Positions 27,095 through 36,514 are shown, counted from the first letter of the stretch. The stretch: DNA of 64,000 nt from Parabacteroides hominis (GCF_014287585.1 NZ_JACOOJ010000003.1:1-64000), one strand, 5' to 3'. Notes: generated from the sequence alone by a model not told the origin. Numbers and translations are program-made.

Positions 27095-27379
27095 CTGATA
27101 CCGCCTGCTTCTTTGCGATCCCGCATCAAGTGAGGCAAGCCTCGTGCCGCAGATTCTCTTTTGCCGTCTGCTTCAGCAGACGGATAGGTGATTGTTCCGG
27201 CTTTGCCGGTTCCTCTGTGGGTTTTTAACCCCTTTAAATATAATCCACAAAAGGGCCTAAAGCCCACAGAGGAAGAGGATTTGCCTCCAGACCTTTTAAT
27301 CCGTCTGCTGAAGCAGACGGCAAAAGAGAGGATGAGGGGGGAGGGATGGCCGATACCCTATAGGGCAGGCGGTATCGGC
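27095..27379. mobile_element. MITE-like long palindromic element, copy 1
   Basis: The outer arms GCTGATACCGCCTGC (27095-27109) and GCAGGCGGTATCGGC (27365-27379) match at 14 of 15 bases. The inner arms 27156-27185 and 27299-27328 are a perfect 30-bp inverted repeat, and each is itself a hairpin, CCGTCTGCTTCAGCAGACGG. Between them lie CCGGCTTTGCCGG and CCTCTGTGGG...CCCACAGAGG. No coding capacity. Closely related to the element at 46321. Confidence 0.75.
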
Positions 27380-27443
27380 TATCCTAAGAGAAAGCGGAGC
27401 TTTCTAATCATTGCCCTTTTACTTTCATGAAGTTCCCTTACTT

Positions 27444-27540
27444 GGAAACGCAAGTTTCCTCGTTAGGAAACTTGCGTTTCCAGCATAGGGAACTCTCGTT
27501 TCCTGCCGGGGGAATTTCCGTTTCCTCCAGGGGAAAACTG
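27444..27540. repeat. Tandem 22-bp palindromic-unit array (GGRAAC family, copy 2)
   Basis: Exactly periodic 22-bp units start at 27444, 27466, 27488 and 27510, with a partial fifth at 27532. Each has GGAAAC/GGGAAC, four to five bases and GTTTCC/TTTCC, then a 6-bp linker (TCGTTA, AGCATA, TGCCGG, TCCAGG). The first two are inverses of each other in the core (GCAA versus TTGC). Linkers vary while stems are kept. Confidence 0.88.
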
Positions 27541-27679
27541 TAATAGGCTGGTTATTAGTGTTTATCAATACACTGTTTTGGGATTCGTTTTTTACTTCAT
27601 TCAAAGCATATCAGGTACTTGTATTTTATCCCTGAACTAAGGGAATATGTTGCCCAAAGGGTATTGTTTTGTCCTGTAA

Positions 27680-27770
27680 CCCACAGAGGAACCGGCAAAG
27701 CCGGAACACAATCATCTATCCGTCTGCTGAAGCAGACGGCAAAAGAGAGGCTGCGACACAAGGATTGCCG
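27680..27770. mobile_element. Half copy of the MITE-like element
   Basis: CCCACAGAGGAACCGGCAAAG, in two parts, is followed by the hairpin CCGTCTGCTGAAGCAGACGG and CAAAAGAGAGGCTGCG. It matches the right half of the element at 46321 over about 85 bp. The left half is missing, so it is a decayed or solo arm. Confidence 0.7.
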
Positions 27771-28033
27771 ATGCTGACCGTTTGTCTGCGGCCCCGTGTC
27801 AGGCACGGGGACAAGCCTGTTCCCGCATTTGATGCGGGATCGCAAAGGAGCAGGCGGTATCGGCCATCCCCAAAGAGCCGTCAGGCTCTATCTCCGGCCT
27901 AAGCTGGTGAGCGTAAAGCGCAGAGACCGCAGTGAGCGTCCGGAGCGTCTGCTGTCCCAAGCGAAGCGAGTTTCAGACGCGACAGCAAACGAAGGGAACG
28001 GAGTAGCGAAGCAGGTTCGGCCTTGAACTTTTG

Positions 28034-28061
28034 GTTACTTTTCTTTCAAGAGAAAAGTAAC
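28034..28061. terminator. Stem-loop, 11-bp perfect stem
   Basis: GTTACTTTTCT (28034-28044), loop TTCAAG, AGAAAAGTAAC (28051-28061). It sits at the end of the GC-rich repeat tail. It could end transcripts from the sigma gene or mark the border of a repeat element. Confidence 0.5.
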
Positions 28062-28370
28062 TTATAAATCATCATTTCTGATTCAAACCTGCAAAAAAAT
28101 GAATATTTTTCTCCTTACATTCATGCAATTGGCAGATATAACCGAATCAATATTGCTTTTTGATTATTATTTGTTATTTTTGTCAATGGGAAAAAGAGAA
28201 TGCCAAGCGGGCAACTCTTGATTGTAGGAAAATGATTTATATATTCGAAGAGATAAACTGCAACACTTATTTTACGTCGGATGTATAAAGAAGGTTCTGC
28301 AAACCCTTTACATCTAATATGGTTATATCTGTATATTTTAAATATGCAGGTATTATATCTATATAGGTAA

Positions 28371-28449
28371 AGGGGGCGTAGGACTGACTTTATGACGTAA
28401 AGGGCTGTTGCAGGCCTATCTTTTCGTAAAGTTCAGTCCCTGCGCCCTT
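28371..28449 (+). ncRNA. Candidate structured RNA/leader element
   Basis: An imperfect 21-bp inverted repeat, GGGGGCGTAGGACTGACTTTA (read in parts, 28372-28392) against TAAAGTTCAGTCCCTGCGCCC (in parts, 28427-28447), encloses a second GTAAAGGGC segment. The word GTAAAG occurs three times. It lies about 100 bp upstream of the 113-aa gene. It could be a small RNA, an attenuator or another repeat; no known riboswitch class was recognised. Confidence 0.35.
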
Positions 28450-28549
28450 CCTGTATATATACATCAAGCGTGCAAGCGATACTTTTCTTATAAAACCACT
28501 CCTAAATGACTCCCCTTTTCAAAATCTCTCATCAATTTATTTTCATATT

Positions 28550-28891
28550 ATGAAAGTGACTAAAATGACATTACAGCAATATCGGGAAGCCCTGGATGCG
28601 TACGGGACCTATTTCCTGGACGATATGAAACAACTGAAAGCCGATTATGCAAAAGATCGGTTGCTTGTAAATGGAAGCATAATGCGCTATACTGATATTA
28701 CCGGAATGTCGGTCAGCAATAATAAATATCTGGCTGTCGAGGTTAATCACGGCGATTTGTTCCTTTTGCCGCTTCGCCGTGATGTCCGCTATCGTGTATT
28801 TCGTTCCCCGAAATCTGCGATTCTAAATAAAATATCTTATTTACTTGCATTATGTCAAAAAATATTTACCTGTAAATCAGGTGTGTGCTGA
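28550..28891 (+). CDS. Hypothetical protein, 113 aa
   Basis: Not recognised. It is mixed alpha/beta with a basic, Lys/Arg-rich composition: an N-terminal helix (LQQYREALDAYGTYFLDDMKQLKADY), then strands RLLVNGSIMRYTDITGMSV and LAVEVNHGDLFLLPLRRDVRY. The C-terminus is AT-rich and hydrophobic (ISYLLALCQKIFTCKSG). The ATG at 28550 is preceded by an A/T-rich leader. It stands between the repeat interval and fecR. It may be a small DNA-binding or regulatory protein, but nothing proves that. Confidence 0.5.
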   Translation: MKVTKMTLQQYREALDAYGTYFLDDMKQLKADYAKDRLLVNGSIMRYTDITGMSVSNNKYLAVEVNHGDLFLLPLRRDVRYRVFRSPKSAILNKISYLLALCQKIFTCKSGVC

Positions 28892-28979
28892 CTATTTTAC
28901 AAGAAATTGAAAAAAAGTGCATATATAGGTTGTGTGTATTTCCATAGTAAGCCGACTCCATTATAAAGCACGGGATTTT

Positions 28980-29975
28980 ATGGAAAACGACAACAATATA
29001 AAACGAATCATACAACTTTATTTCGGAAAGCATTTCTCCCGTTCGGGGCGTGTCCTGTTCGGACGCTGGCTGCGGGCGGAAGGCGGAGCTTCTGAAAAGA
29101 CCGATATGTTGCAGTCCTTTTGGGAGCATTCGCCGGCAGAAGCGACTGCCGAAACCCGCGAAGATTGGGATGCCCTGCAAAAACATTTACAGGTTGAACC
29201 GGTCCGCCGGAATTCCGTCCCGATGTATCGCGGGTGGATCAAATATGCGGCGGTAATCGCATTGATGCTATTGACGGGAGCGGCGACCTTTTTCGCTACG
29301 GACCACCTGAAACCCGCCCGGCATGTAGAGATGGCGGAATTGTTCGTCCCTTATGGCGAGAGCCGGCAGGTCATTTTGCCGGATGGTTCGCAGGTGTGGG
29401 TCGATGCCGGTTCGTTGCTCGTTTACCCGAAAGACTTTGCGGATACGGAAACCCGTACGGTTTACCTGACAGGCGAAGCGTCGTTCACGGTTCGGAAAAA
29501 CACGGAAAAACCTTTTATCGTGAAGACGACTTATCTGGATGTCCAGGCTTTGGGTACGGTATTTACGGTTGCTTCCTATCCGGCCGATTCCTGCACGAGC
29601 ACGATCCTGGAAGAGGGGAGCGTCAAAGTGGATGTAAAGGCAGGCGAACACCAGCCGGCTATCCTGAAGCCCAACGAACGTCTGGTTTATTCGCATGCGG
29701 CGCATACGGTAACGGTCCAACCGGTCGACGCTTTGCTCTATAAGATGGAGCGTAGCGGCTACCTGATCTACGAGAATGTCTCTTTCAGCCATCTGATGGC
29801 TTCGTTGGAACGGAAGTTTAACGTGACGATCCATTATAATTCACAGAAATATGCGGACGAATATTACAATGTCAAGTTTGCCCCGCATGAAACCCTGGAA
29901 GATGTGCTGGCTGTTTTGCAGCAGTTGATCGGCATTCGTTTCAAGATAAAGGAAAATGTTGTATTTATAAATTAA
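28980..29975 (+). CDS. FecR-family anti-sigma factor, PUL 2
   Basis: 331 aa from the ATG at 28980 (MENDNNIKRIIQLYFGKHFS); an in-frame ATG 48 bp earlier gives an atypical extension. The sigma-binding region is followed by one membrane helix at about 84-101 (YAAVIALMLLTGAATFFA), the periplasmic FecR domain (PYGESRQVILPDGSQVWVDAGS in parts) and a C-terminal SusC-contact domain (SFSHLMASLERKFNVTIHY). GC content is higher than in the susC barrel that follows. Its likely sigma gene lies at 26495, on the far side of the repeats. Confidence 0.92.
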   Translation: MENDNNIKRIIQLYFGKHFSRSGRVLFGRWLRAEGGASEKTDMLQSFWEHSPAEATAETREDWDALQKHLQVEPVRRNSVPMYRGWIKYAAVIALMLLTGAATFFATDHLKPARHVEMAELFVPYGESRQVILPDGSQVWVDAGSLLVYPKDFADTETRTVYLTGEASFTVRKNTEKPFIVKTTYLDVQALGTVFTVASYPADSCTSTILEEGSVKVDVKAGEHQPAILKPNERLVYSHAAHTVTVQPVDALLYKMERSGYLIYENVSFSHLMASLERKFNVTIHYNSQKYADEYYNVKFAPHETLEDVLAVLQQLIGIRFKIKENVVFIN

Positions 29976-30010
29976 AAAGAGAGGAGAGGAACAGGATGAA
30001 CAAAAGAAAA

Positions 30011-30047
30011 CCGGAAAGAACGAAAGTGCGAAAATCCCTCTTTCCGG
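30011..30047 (+). promoter_or_regulatory. Stem-loop between fecR and susC, PUL 2
   Basis: CCGGAAAGA (30011-30019) and TCTTTCCGG (30039-30047), a perfect 9-bp stem with a 19-nt loop, without a following T-run. It may be an attenuator or the end of the fecR transcript ahead of a separate sigma-dependent susC promoter. Confidence 0.45.
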
Positions 30048-30131
30048 CGTTTGAAACCGAATTGTGACTTTTTTGGACTCAACGTAAAACGTTGGAAATA
30101 ATTAATATTCAATTTTCAAACATACAAATAT

Positions 30132-33100
30132 ATGAAATTAACTAATCTAATACCTATAAAAGCGGGAAAAACGCTTTCGCGTCTTTGTATAATTGGAGCT
30201 CTGTCTCTTGGCAGCTCGTTCGTATTTGCTCAAAATCAACAAGTTCGTTTGTCTGGAAATAATTTAACCTTAAAGGCGGCTTTCAAGCAAATCGAACAAC
30301 AAACGAAACTCTTCGTAGATTACAACACTCAAGATGTCAACGATTCACGCGTGATCAAGAAAATGCCGGCCGGCAACAACGTCAAGAACGTCCTGGAACA
30401 ATTGCTGGAAGGTACAAACTGTTCCATCACATTCAGCAACGGCCATGTAATCATTTCCAGAAAAGCCCCGGCATCTTCCGAAACAAAAAAAGTCACCGGC
30501 ATTGTCAAAGATGAAAAAGGCGAACCGATCATCGGCGCGAATGTTGTGGAGAGGGGGACGACGAATGGGACTGTTACCGATTTGAATGGTCAATATAGTC
30601 TGGATATTTCTCCTTCGGCTGTTCTCATGGTTTCCTATATCGGTTATGATACTAAAGAGATAAAAGTTGATGGGAAGAATATATTGAATATTTCTTTGAC
30701 AGAGAATACGGAGAATTTGGATGAAATTGTTGTGATCGGTTATGGTACATCCAGAAAAAGGGATATTGTAAGTGCCATGTCTACTGTTAAAGGATCGACG
30801 ATTAGCGCCGCTTCAACAAGTAATGTTCAGGATGCTTTGCAAGGAAAAGTCGCCGGTCTGGATATTCAGTCTGCGCGGTATGCCGGGGATGATCAGCAGA
30901 TATATATCCGTGGTGCGAGGTCTTTGAATGCAGGAAATAATCCGCTGATTATTGTAGACGGTATTCCAGGAAGCTTGGGGAGTGTAAATACTTATGATAT
31001 TGAATCAATTGAAGTATTGAAAGATGCTGCAAGTTCAGCCATTTATGGTTCTATGGGTGCAAATGGTGTGATTTTGGTAACGACTAAAAGAGGAAAGAAA
31101 GGGGTGAATCGTGAAGTGAATTTTAATTCTTATGTCGGCTTGAATGTTCCTCATATGATGAAGTTACAGTCGGGAGAGGAATATGCCCAGTTCCGTCGTG
31201 ACGGATACCGATATGCGCATGGATGGGACAATCCTTTTACAGACGAGGATGTTTTCACCCAATCAGAATTGGATATCATCAAAAGTGGTAATTATACAGA
31301 CTGGCAGGATTTGCTATATCGTAATGCTTTGACGCAAAGTTATCATTTAAGTATTAGTAATAGTGGAGAAAAGACTCGCTTATTATTGTCATTTAAATAT
31401 GACAACGAACAAGGTTATTATAAAACTAATGATTCGGAAAATTATAACTTAACTTTGGCTGCTGACTACGATTTAGCAAATTTTTGGACATTGGGAACAA
31501 CGATCCGTTTGAAAAGAAATAATGTTTCTGGTTTCCAGAAACTTAATACGGAGATTCTTTATATGACTCCGTTGTCGAATCCTTATTTAGAAAATGGCGA
31601 TTTGAATTATTTCCCGAATCCATTGAATACATCTGGTTATAATCCGTTGGCAGATGATATACCAGGACAATTTGTGGATGATACTCAAAACAATCTATTG
31701 AATCTGAATTTAACTTCTCATGTTAAAATCAATAAATGGTTGAGTATGCATACGAATTTCGGTTATATATTTTCGGATTATAAGCGTGGATATTTTTATG
31801 GTAAGAATGCTTATCGAAATAAGGGTGTGAAAACAACTTCAGGGAAAGACTATAATAATTATGATCAATGGACATTGAACCATATTATTACGTATGAGAA
31901 TAGTTTTGGAGATCATAACTTGATTGTCGACTTGGTTGGTGAAATTCAAAGTCGTCGATATGATAGTGGAACATTGTCTGGAGATAATCAGTCGGTAGAA
32001 TATACTTCTTATCATAACTTAGGTTCCAATGCAGAAAATATTAAAATTGGAAGTAGTTTCCAAAATTGGGCTTTGGCTTCTGTATTAGGGCGTTTACGTT
32101 ATAATTACAAAAATAGATATTATTTCAATGTAGCTTTCCGTACAGACGGTTCTTCTCGTTTGGCAAAAGGTAATCAATGGGCGGTTTTCCCTTCCGGAGG
32201 TGTTAGCTGGAGCATGAAAGATGAACACTTTATGCAAGATGTAAATTGGATCAATAACTTGAAACTTCGTATATCTTATGGTACGGTAGGTAATACAGCT
32301 ATTTCCCCTTATCAGACTTTGGCAACTTTGTCTCAGTCGGCTTATCTGTTTGGAGAAGATTCATCTAATAAGTTCTATGTATATAGCCCAACTTCGATCG
32401 TGAATCTTGATCTTGGCTGGGAAATATCCAAAACTGTAAATGCAGGGGTTGATTTTGGACTGTTCAATAATAAATTGAATGGTTATGTCGAGTATTATAA
32501 TACAAAGACGAGTGATTTGTTGATGAAGAGAACGATTCCTTCGTTTACCGGTTTCAATGATATTTGGCAGAATATCGGGGAAACAGAGACTTCCGGAGTT
32601 GAATTTAATCTGAATTATAATCCGGTAAGAACAAAAGATCTGAATGTAGATATTTCACTGAATGCATCCAGAAACTGGGAAAAGATTACGGCTTTGATCA
32701 GTGGTGAGGATTTGCCTAATAATAAATGGTTTATCGGAGAACCGTTGGGTGTGTTCTATGATTATGAAAAAATAGGTGTTTGGCAGTTAGGAGAAGAAGA
32801 GGCTGCTGCCCAATATAATGCTAAAGTCGGTGACATCAAGATTAAGGATCAGAATGGTGATGGTTCAATCAGTGCTGCCGATGATCGAGTCATATTGGGA
32901 CAGGTTCGTCCGAAATGGATGGCCTCTCTTGGTGCAAATATCCAATATAAAAACTTTGATTTCTCATTCAACTTGAACTCAAGATGGGGATATTTGGTGA
33001 AACCATCTCCGTATGATGACGTTACTATGGATGGACAGCGTTGGTTGCCTTCCATAGATTATTGGACTCCAGATAATCCATCAAATAGTTTTCCACGTGC

Positions 33101-33368
33101 GGATCAGGTAAGTACTTATGATACCTATCGTTCTTGTAATGGCTATCAGAAAGGAGATCATATTAAAATTCAAGATGTAACATTGGGATATAGCTTTGAA
33201 AGTCTGTTTTCGGAAAAAGTCCCTTTCAAAAAATTACGTTTTTATGTACAAATGAGAAATATTGGTTATTTGTATAGAGCTGCAGAGTTTGATATTATAC
33301 CGGAGCAACCTAATATTAATTTTACAGTTCCCAGTAGTTATAATTTCGGAGTTAATGTAACATTTTAA
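30132..33368 (+). CDS. SusC-type TonB-dependent transporter with STN domain, PUL 2
   Basis: 1078 aa. Signal peptide (about 1-34), STN domain (about 38-115), carboxypeptidase-regulatory-like domain (VTGIVKDEKGEPIIGANVVERGT in parts, from about 122), plug (VVIGYGTSRKRDIVSAMS) and barrel ending NFGVNVTF. Glycan import with the SusD encoded next, plus signalling to the FecR upstream. The first 430 bp have the GC-rich codon use of core genes, while the rest is clearly AT-rich, suggesting a domain-level recombination. Confidence 0.95.
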   Translation: MKLTNLIPIKAGKTLSRLCIIGALSLGSSFVFAQNQQVRLSGNNLTLKAAFKQIEQQTKLFVDYNTQDVNDSRVIKKMPAGNNVKNVLEQLLEGTNCSITFSNGHVIISRKAPASSETKKVTGIVKDEKGEPIIGANVVERGTTNGTVTDLNGQYSLDISPSAVLMVSYIGYDTKEIKVDGKNILNISLTENTENLDEIVVIGYGTSRKRDIVSAMSTVKGSTISAASTSNVQDALQGKVAGLDIQSARYAGDDQQIYIRGARSLNAGNNPLIIVDGIPGSLGSVNTYDIESIEVLKDAASSAIYGSMGANGVILVTTKRGKKGVNREVNFNSYVGLNVPHMMKLQSGEEYAQFRRDGYRYAHGWDNPFTDEDVFTQSELDIIKSGNYTDWQDLLYRNALTQSYHLSISNSGEKTRLLLSFKYDNEQGYYKTNDSENYNLTLAADYDLANFWTLGTTIRLKRNNVSGFQKLNTEILYMTPLSNPYLENGDLNYFPNPLNTSGYNPLADDIPGQFVDDTQNNLLNLNLTSHVKINKWLSMHTNFGYIFSDYKRGYFYGKNAYRNKGVKTTSGKDYNNYDQWTLNHIITYENSFGDHNLIVDLVGEIQSRRYDSGTLSGDNQSVEYTSYHNLGSNAENIKIGSSFQNWALASVLGRLRYNYKNRYYFNVAFRTDGSSRLAKGNQWAVFPSGGVSWSMKDEHFMQDVNWINNLKLRISYGTVGNTAISPYQTLATLSQSAYLFGEDSSNKFYVYSPTSIVNLDLGWEISKTVNAGVDFGLFNNKLNGYVEYYNTKTSDLLMKRTIPSFTGFNDIWQNIGETETSGVEFNLNYNPVRTKDLNVDISLNASRNWEKITALISGEDLPNNKWFIGEPLGVFYDYEKIGVWQLGEEEAAAQYNAKVGDIKIKDQNGDGSISAADDRVILGQVRPKWMASLGANIQYKNFDFSFNLNSRWGYLVKPSPYDDVTMDGQRWLPSIDYWTPDNPSNSFPRADQVSTYDTYRSCNGYQKGDHIKIQDVTLGYSFESLFSEKVPFKKLRFYVQMRNIGYLYRAAEFDIIPEQPNINFTVPSSYNFGVNVTF

Positions 33369-33381
33369 TAAATCGTATATT

Positions 33382-35103
33382 ATGAAAAAGATAACAATTT
33401 TTTTATTATTAGCCTTATCCGTAAGCTCTTTTTCTTGTGATTTTTTAGAAGAAGAACCGAAAGGCTTAATTAGCGATACGTATGCGAAAACGGAGGAAGG
33501 GATTGAGTCACTTATTTTAAGTATCTATCAGCGGAATCGTTACTTGACGGAACGTTTATATAAGGTTGGAGATTGCGGTACAGATTTGACTACTTATGCA
33601 ACGAATGGTCTTGGTACAAATTATGGAGAGATTATGTTTTATAATGATCCTCTTATGATTTCAAACGTTTATAATTCGCAATATTGGAAATATTTGTATA
33701 AAGGGTTAAATGTTGCAAATCAGGGAATAGAATATATTGAACAGGCTTCTGTTTCATCGGAAGAAAAGAAAAATAAACTAACTTCGGAGGTTCATGCTTT
33801 ACGTGCGTTTTATTTGTTTCTGATAGTTGAAACGTATGGTCCAGCATCCCATTATGTAGATACTCCATCCTATTCTGTTGTGACAGATGGCTATCAGCCG
33901 GGCATTGCAGTTTTCTTCAAACGGATATTGGATGATTTGGATATAGCCTTCCGGCATTTGGACTTGCCGCAAAATACACAATGGGGGCGTATGAATATTG
34001 GCATAGTCAAAGCTCTTAAAATGAGAGTATTGATGGCATTGTCAGCTTATGATGATACGATACTTTCCAATACAGGCTATACGAAACAAAAGTGTTATGA
34101 AGAAACTATTTCGTTGTGTAATTCAATCATTAATGATTATAATTATAAATTATTAGACGATTATGCTTCCATTTTTGATGTAAATAATCAAATTAATGAT
34201 GAGATAATTTGGTCTATTCAATATACAAGCGATTTAATATATAACGGAATGAATGTAAGTCGTGCAGAAATGGATGCTAATGTTATGCATCGGAATTTTG
34301 TGGGTTGGTATAATAAATCTGCAAAGAATCCGAATGTTAATATTGATGGATTGTGGAGCCATTCTCGTGTATATGGGCGTGAATATCGTGCAACGATGCC
34401 TACCTTATATTATATCCGTCTTTTCAGTAAGTTTGACAAACGTCGGGATCAGACTTTCCAATCAGTTTGGTGTCGGATTCCTGATAATTGGAACAACGAT
34501 CCTGATTATTCAGACACTTTACTGATTCGTACATTAGATGTGGTTTCAGATGAGTATATAAAGAGTTATGAAGATCGAGGTATTATTGTTGACAATATTT
34601 CGGATATTTATGATATTAACACTGGAATTCCGACTATCAATGGTCGATCTTGTTTTCACACTATGACTAAATATTTGGATCCGAGTCGTGATGCAGCTAA
34701 GCGGGAAGAAGGTTTTAAAGACTTGATTCTGATGCGCCTTGGAGAAGTCTATATAACTTTGGCTGAAGCGTATGTAAGAACCAATCAACCGGAAAAAGCG
34801 GCAGAAGTGATTACTCAACTGAGAAAAAGAGCTTTGATCGATGGACATGAAAGCGAACTGAAGGTAACTGCCGCTGATATGGATATGGATTTTATCCTGG
34901 AAGAAGGTGCACGTGAACTGGGGTGTGAATTGAACCGCTGGTATATGTTGAAACGTTCCGGCAAGATGGTGGAATGGGTGAAAGAGCATAATCCGGATAT
35001 TACATTGATCAAGGATTATCATATCTATCGTCCTCTTCCTCAAGATGCGTTGTATGAAGTGACGAACTTGGATGTGTTCGTTCAAAATAAAGGTTATAAA
35101 TAA
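33382..35103 (+). CDS. SusD-like surface lipoprotein, PUL 2
   Basis: 573 aa. The lipobox SFSC gives lipidated C19, followed by DFLEEEPKG. It has the RagB/SusD helix region (SEVHALRAFYLFLIVETYGPASHY) and the conserved end MDFILEEGARELGCELNRWYMLKR. It starts 13 bp after susC. It binds the PUL 2 glycan at the cell surface. Confidence 0.95.
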   Translation: MKKITIFLLLALSVSSFSCDFLEEEPKGLISDTYAKTEEGIESLILSIYQRNRYLTERLYKVGDCGTDLTTYATNGLGTNYGEIMFYNDPLMISNVYNSQYWKYLYKGLNVANQGIEYIEQASVSSEEKKNKLTSEVHALRAFYLFLIVETYGPASHYVDTPSYSVVTDGYQPGIAVFFKRILDDLDIAFRHLDLPQNTQWGRMNIGIVKALKMRVLMALSAYDDTILSNTGYTKQKCYEETISLCNSIINDYNYKLLDDYASIFDVNNQINDEIIWSIQYTSDLIYNGMNVSRAEMDANVMHRNFVGWYNKSAKNPNVNIDGLWSHSRVYGREYRATMPTLYYIRLFSKFDKRRDQTFQSVWCRIPDNWNNDPDYSDTLLIRTLDVVSDEYIKSYEDRGIIVDNISDIYDINTGIPTINGRSCFHTMTKYLDPSRDAAKREEGFKDLILMRLGEVYITLAEAYVRTNQPEKAAEVITQLRKRALIDGHESELKVTAADMDMDFILEEGARELGCELNRWYMLKRSGKMVEWVKEHNPDITLIKDYHIYRPLPQDALYEVTNLDVFVQNKGYK

Positions 35104-35123
35104 TTCTATTAAATATGATGGTT

Positions 35124-36500
35124 ATGAATAAAATATCACGACGGCACTTTTTAGCTGCGACAGGTGCTATAACTGGGGCAGCCTTATTGAATCCATTATC
35201 GGAAGTAGCGGCAGAAACTGTTGAAGCTCCGAATGTTGTTGGGAAAAAACTTCGCCTTGCTATTGTTGGTACTGGCGGAAGAGGAACTTCTATGTGGGGG
35301 TATGACTTAATGAAAAGTTATCCTGACTACATCGAGTTTGTAGGCCTTTGCGATAAGAATGAAGGTCGTGTGGAAACCGGTAAGAAAATTATCGGGGCTT
35401 CCTGTCCTACTTATACGGATTTTGAAAAGATGATGAAGGAAACCAAGCCGGATGTACTGATCGTGACGACAATGGACAGTACTCATCATCAATTTATTAT
35501 CCGTGGGATGGAACTTGGCGCGGATATCATAACGGAAAAGCCGATGACAACGGATGAAAAGAAGGTTCAGGCAATTTTGGATGCAGAAAAACGGACAGGA
35601 AAGAATTGCCGTGTGACATTTAATTATCGTTATTCTCCACATCGTGCGAAAATATGGGAATTACTCCGTGCCGGTGAGATTGGCGATATCACTTCTGTAG
35701 ATTTTCATTGGTATCTGGATACCTCTCATGGCGCCGATTATTTTCGTCGTTGGCATCGTTTGGTGGAATGCAGTGGTTCTTTGTGGGTGCATAAAGCCAG
35801 CCACCACTTTGACCTTTTGAATTGGTGGATTGACAGTGATCCGGAAACAGTATATGCATTGGGGAGTTTGGATCATTATGGTAAAAACGGAATATTCCGG
35901 GCAGAGAATTGCCGAACCTGTTCTCATACTTCCAAATGTAAGTTTTTCTTTGACATTACGAAGAAGAAGAATTTGATGAATTTATATGTAGCCAACGAAA
36001 AATATGATGGTTATCTTCGTGACGGATGTGTATTTAAAAACGATGTCAATATTTTTGATAAGATGGCGGCAACGATTCGTTATAAAAATGGTGTGCAGGT
36101 TGCTTATTCTTTAACGACCTACAGTCCTTATGAGGGTTATCGTATAGCCTTTAACGGAACGAAAGGGCGCTTGGAAGCTTGGATACAGGAATCCCGTCCG
36201 ACATCGGATGCAAATTTTGATGAACTCGTTTTGTTTAAGAATTTTGGAAAACGTGAGTATATCCAGATCCCATTCGGAACGTCTGGTCATGGCGGAGGGG
36301 ATGCATTGCTGAAAGATCAGATTTTCTTACCTGGGATAAAAGATCCGTATAAGCAGTGTGCAAGTGTTCGCGATGGAGCTTTGGCTTGTCTGGTTGGCAT
36401 TGCGGCGCGTAACAGTATAGCGGCTGGTCAACCGGTGAAAATTGCGGATCTTACTTCCATACAACCTCAGGAAAAGAAACTGTATCAGCGGATATTGTAG
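35124..36500 (+). CDS. Gfo/Idh/MocA-family protein with Tat signal
   Basis: 458 aa from the ATG at 35124; ATGs at 35115 and 35118 are also possible. The Tat motif SRRHFLAATG leads a cleavable signal, so it acts in the periplasm with a tightly bound nucleotide. The Rossmann start is LRLAIVGTGGRGTSMWG and the family EKP motif is ITEKPMTTDEKK. Such proteins in PULs include oxidoreductases and GH109-type glycosidases that use NAD transiently. It is the only candidate enzyme of PUL 2, 20 bp after susD by this start. Confidence 0.85.
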   Translation: MNKISRRHFLAATGAITGAALLNPLSEVAAETVEAPNVVGKKLRLAIVGTGGRGTSMWGYDLMKSYPDYIEFVGLCDKNEGRVETGKKIIGASCPTYTDFEKMMKETKPDVLIVTTMDSTHHQFIIRGMELGADIITEKPMTTDEKKVQAILDAEKRTGKNCRVTFNYRYSPHRAKIWELLRAGEIGDITSVDFHWYLDTSHGADYFRRWHRLVECSGSLWVHKASHHFDLLNWWIDSDPETVYALGSLDHYGKNGIFRAENCRTCSHTSKCKFFFDITKKKNLMNLYVANEKYDGYLRDGCVFKNDVNIFDKMAATIRYKNGVQVAYSLTTYSPYEGYRIAFNGTKGRLEAWIQESRPTSDANFDELVLFKNFGKREYIQIPFGTSGHGGGDALLKDQIFLPGIKDPYKQCASVRDGALACLVGIAARNSIAAGQPVKIADLTSIQPQEKKLYQRIL

Positions 36501-36514
36501 ATTGATTATGGTTT

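Larger units (their letters stand above)
27050..28549. other. 1.5-kb gene-free, repeat-filled interval in PUL 2
   Basis: Contains a 285-bp MITE-like palindrome (27095-27379), a 22-bp-unit array (27444-27540), a half copy of the MITE-like element (27680-27770), hairpins CCCCGTG-TCAGG-CACGGGG and TCCCGCAT-TTG-ATGCGGGA (about 27801-27841), a 190-bp GC-rich repeat-like tail, a stem-loop (28034-28061) and a structured segment (28371-28449). The open frames here are repeat translations, not genes. Confidence 0.8.

Noticed and set aside
27188..28026. Several 60-80-codon frames with PSAEADGKRE-like peptides
   Set aside because: They are translations of the cruciform repeats; the same peptide appears at 46363-46545 on repeat DNA.
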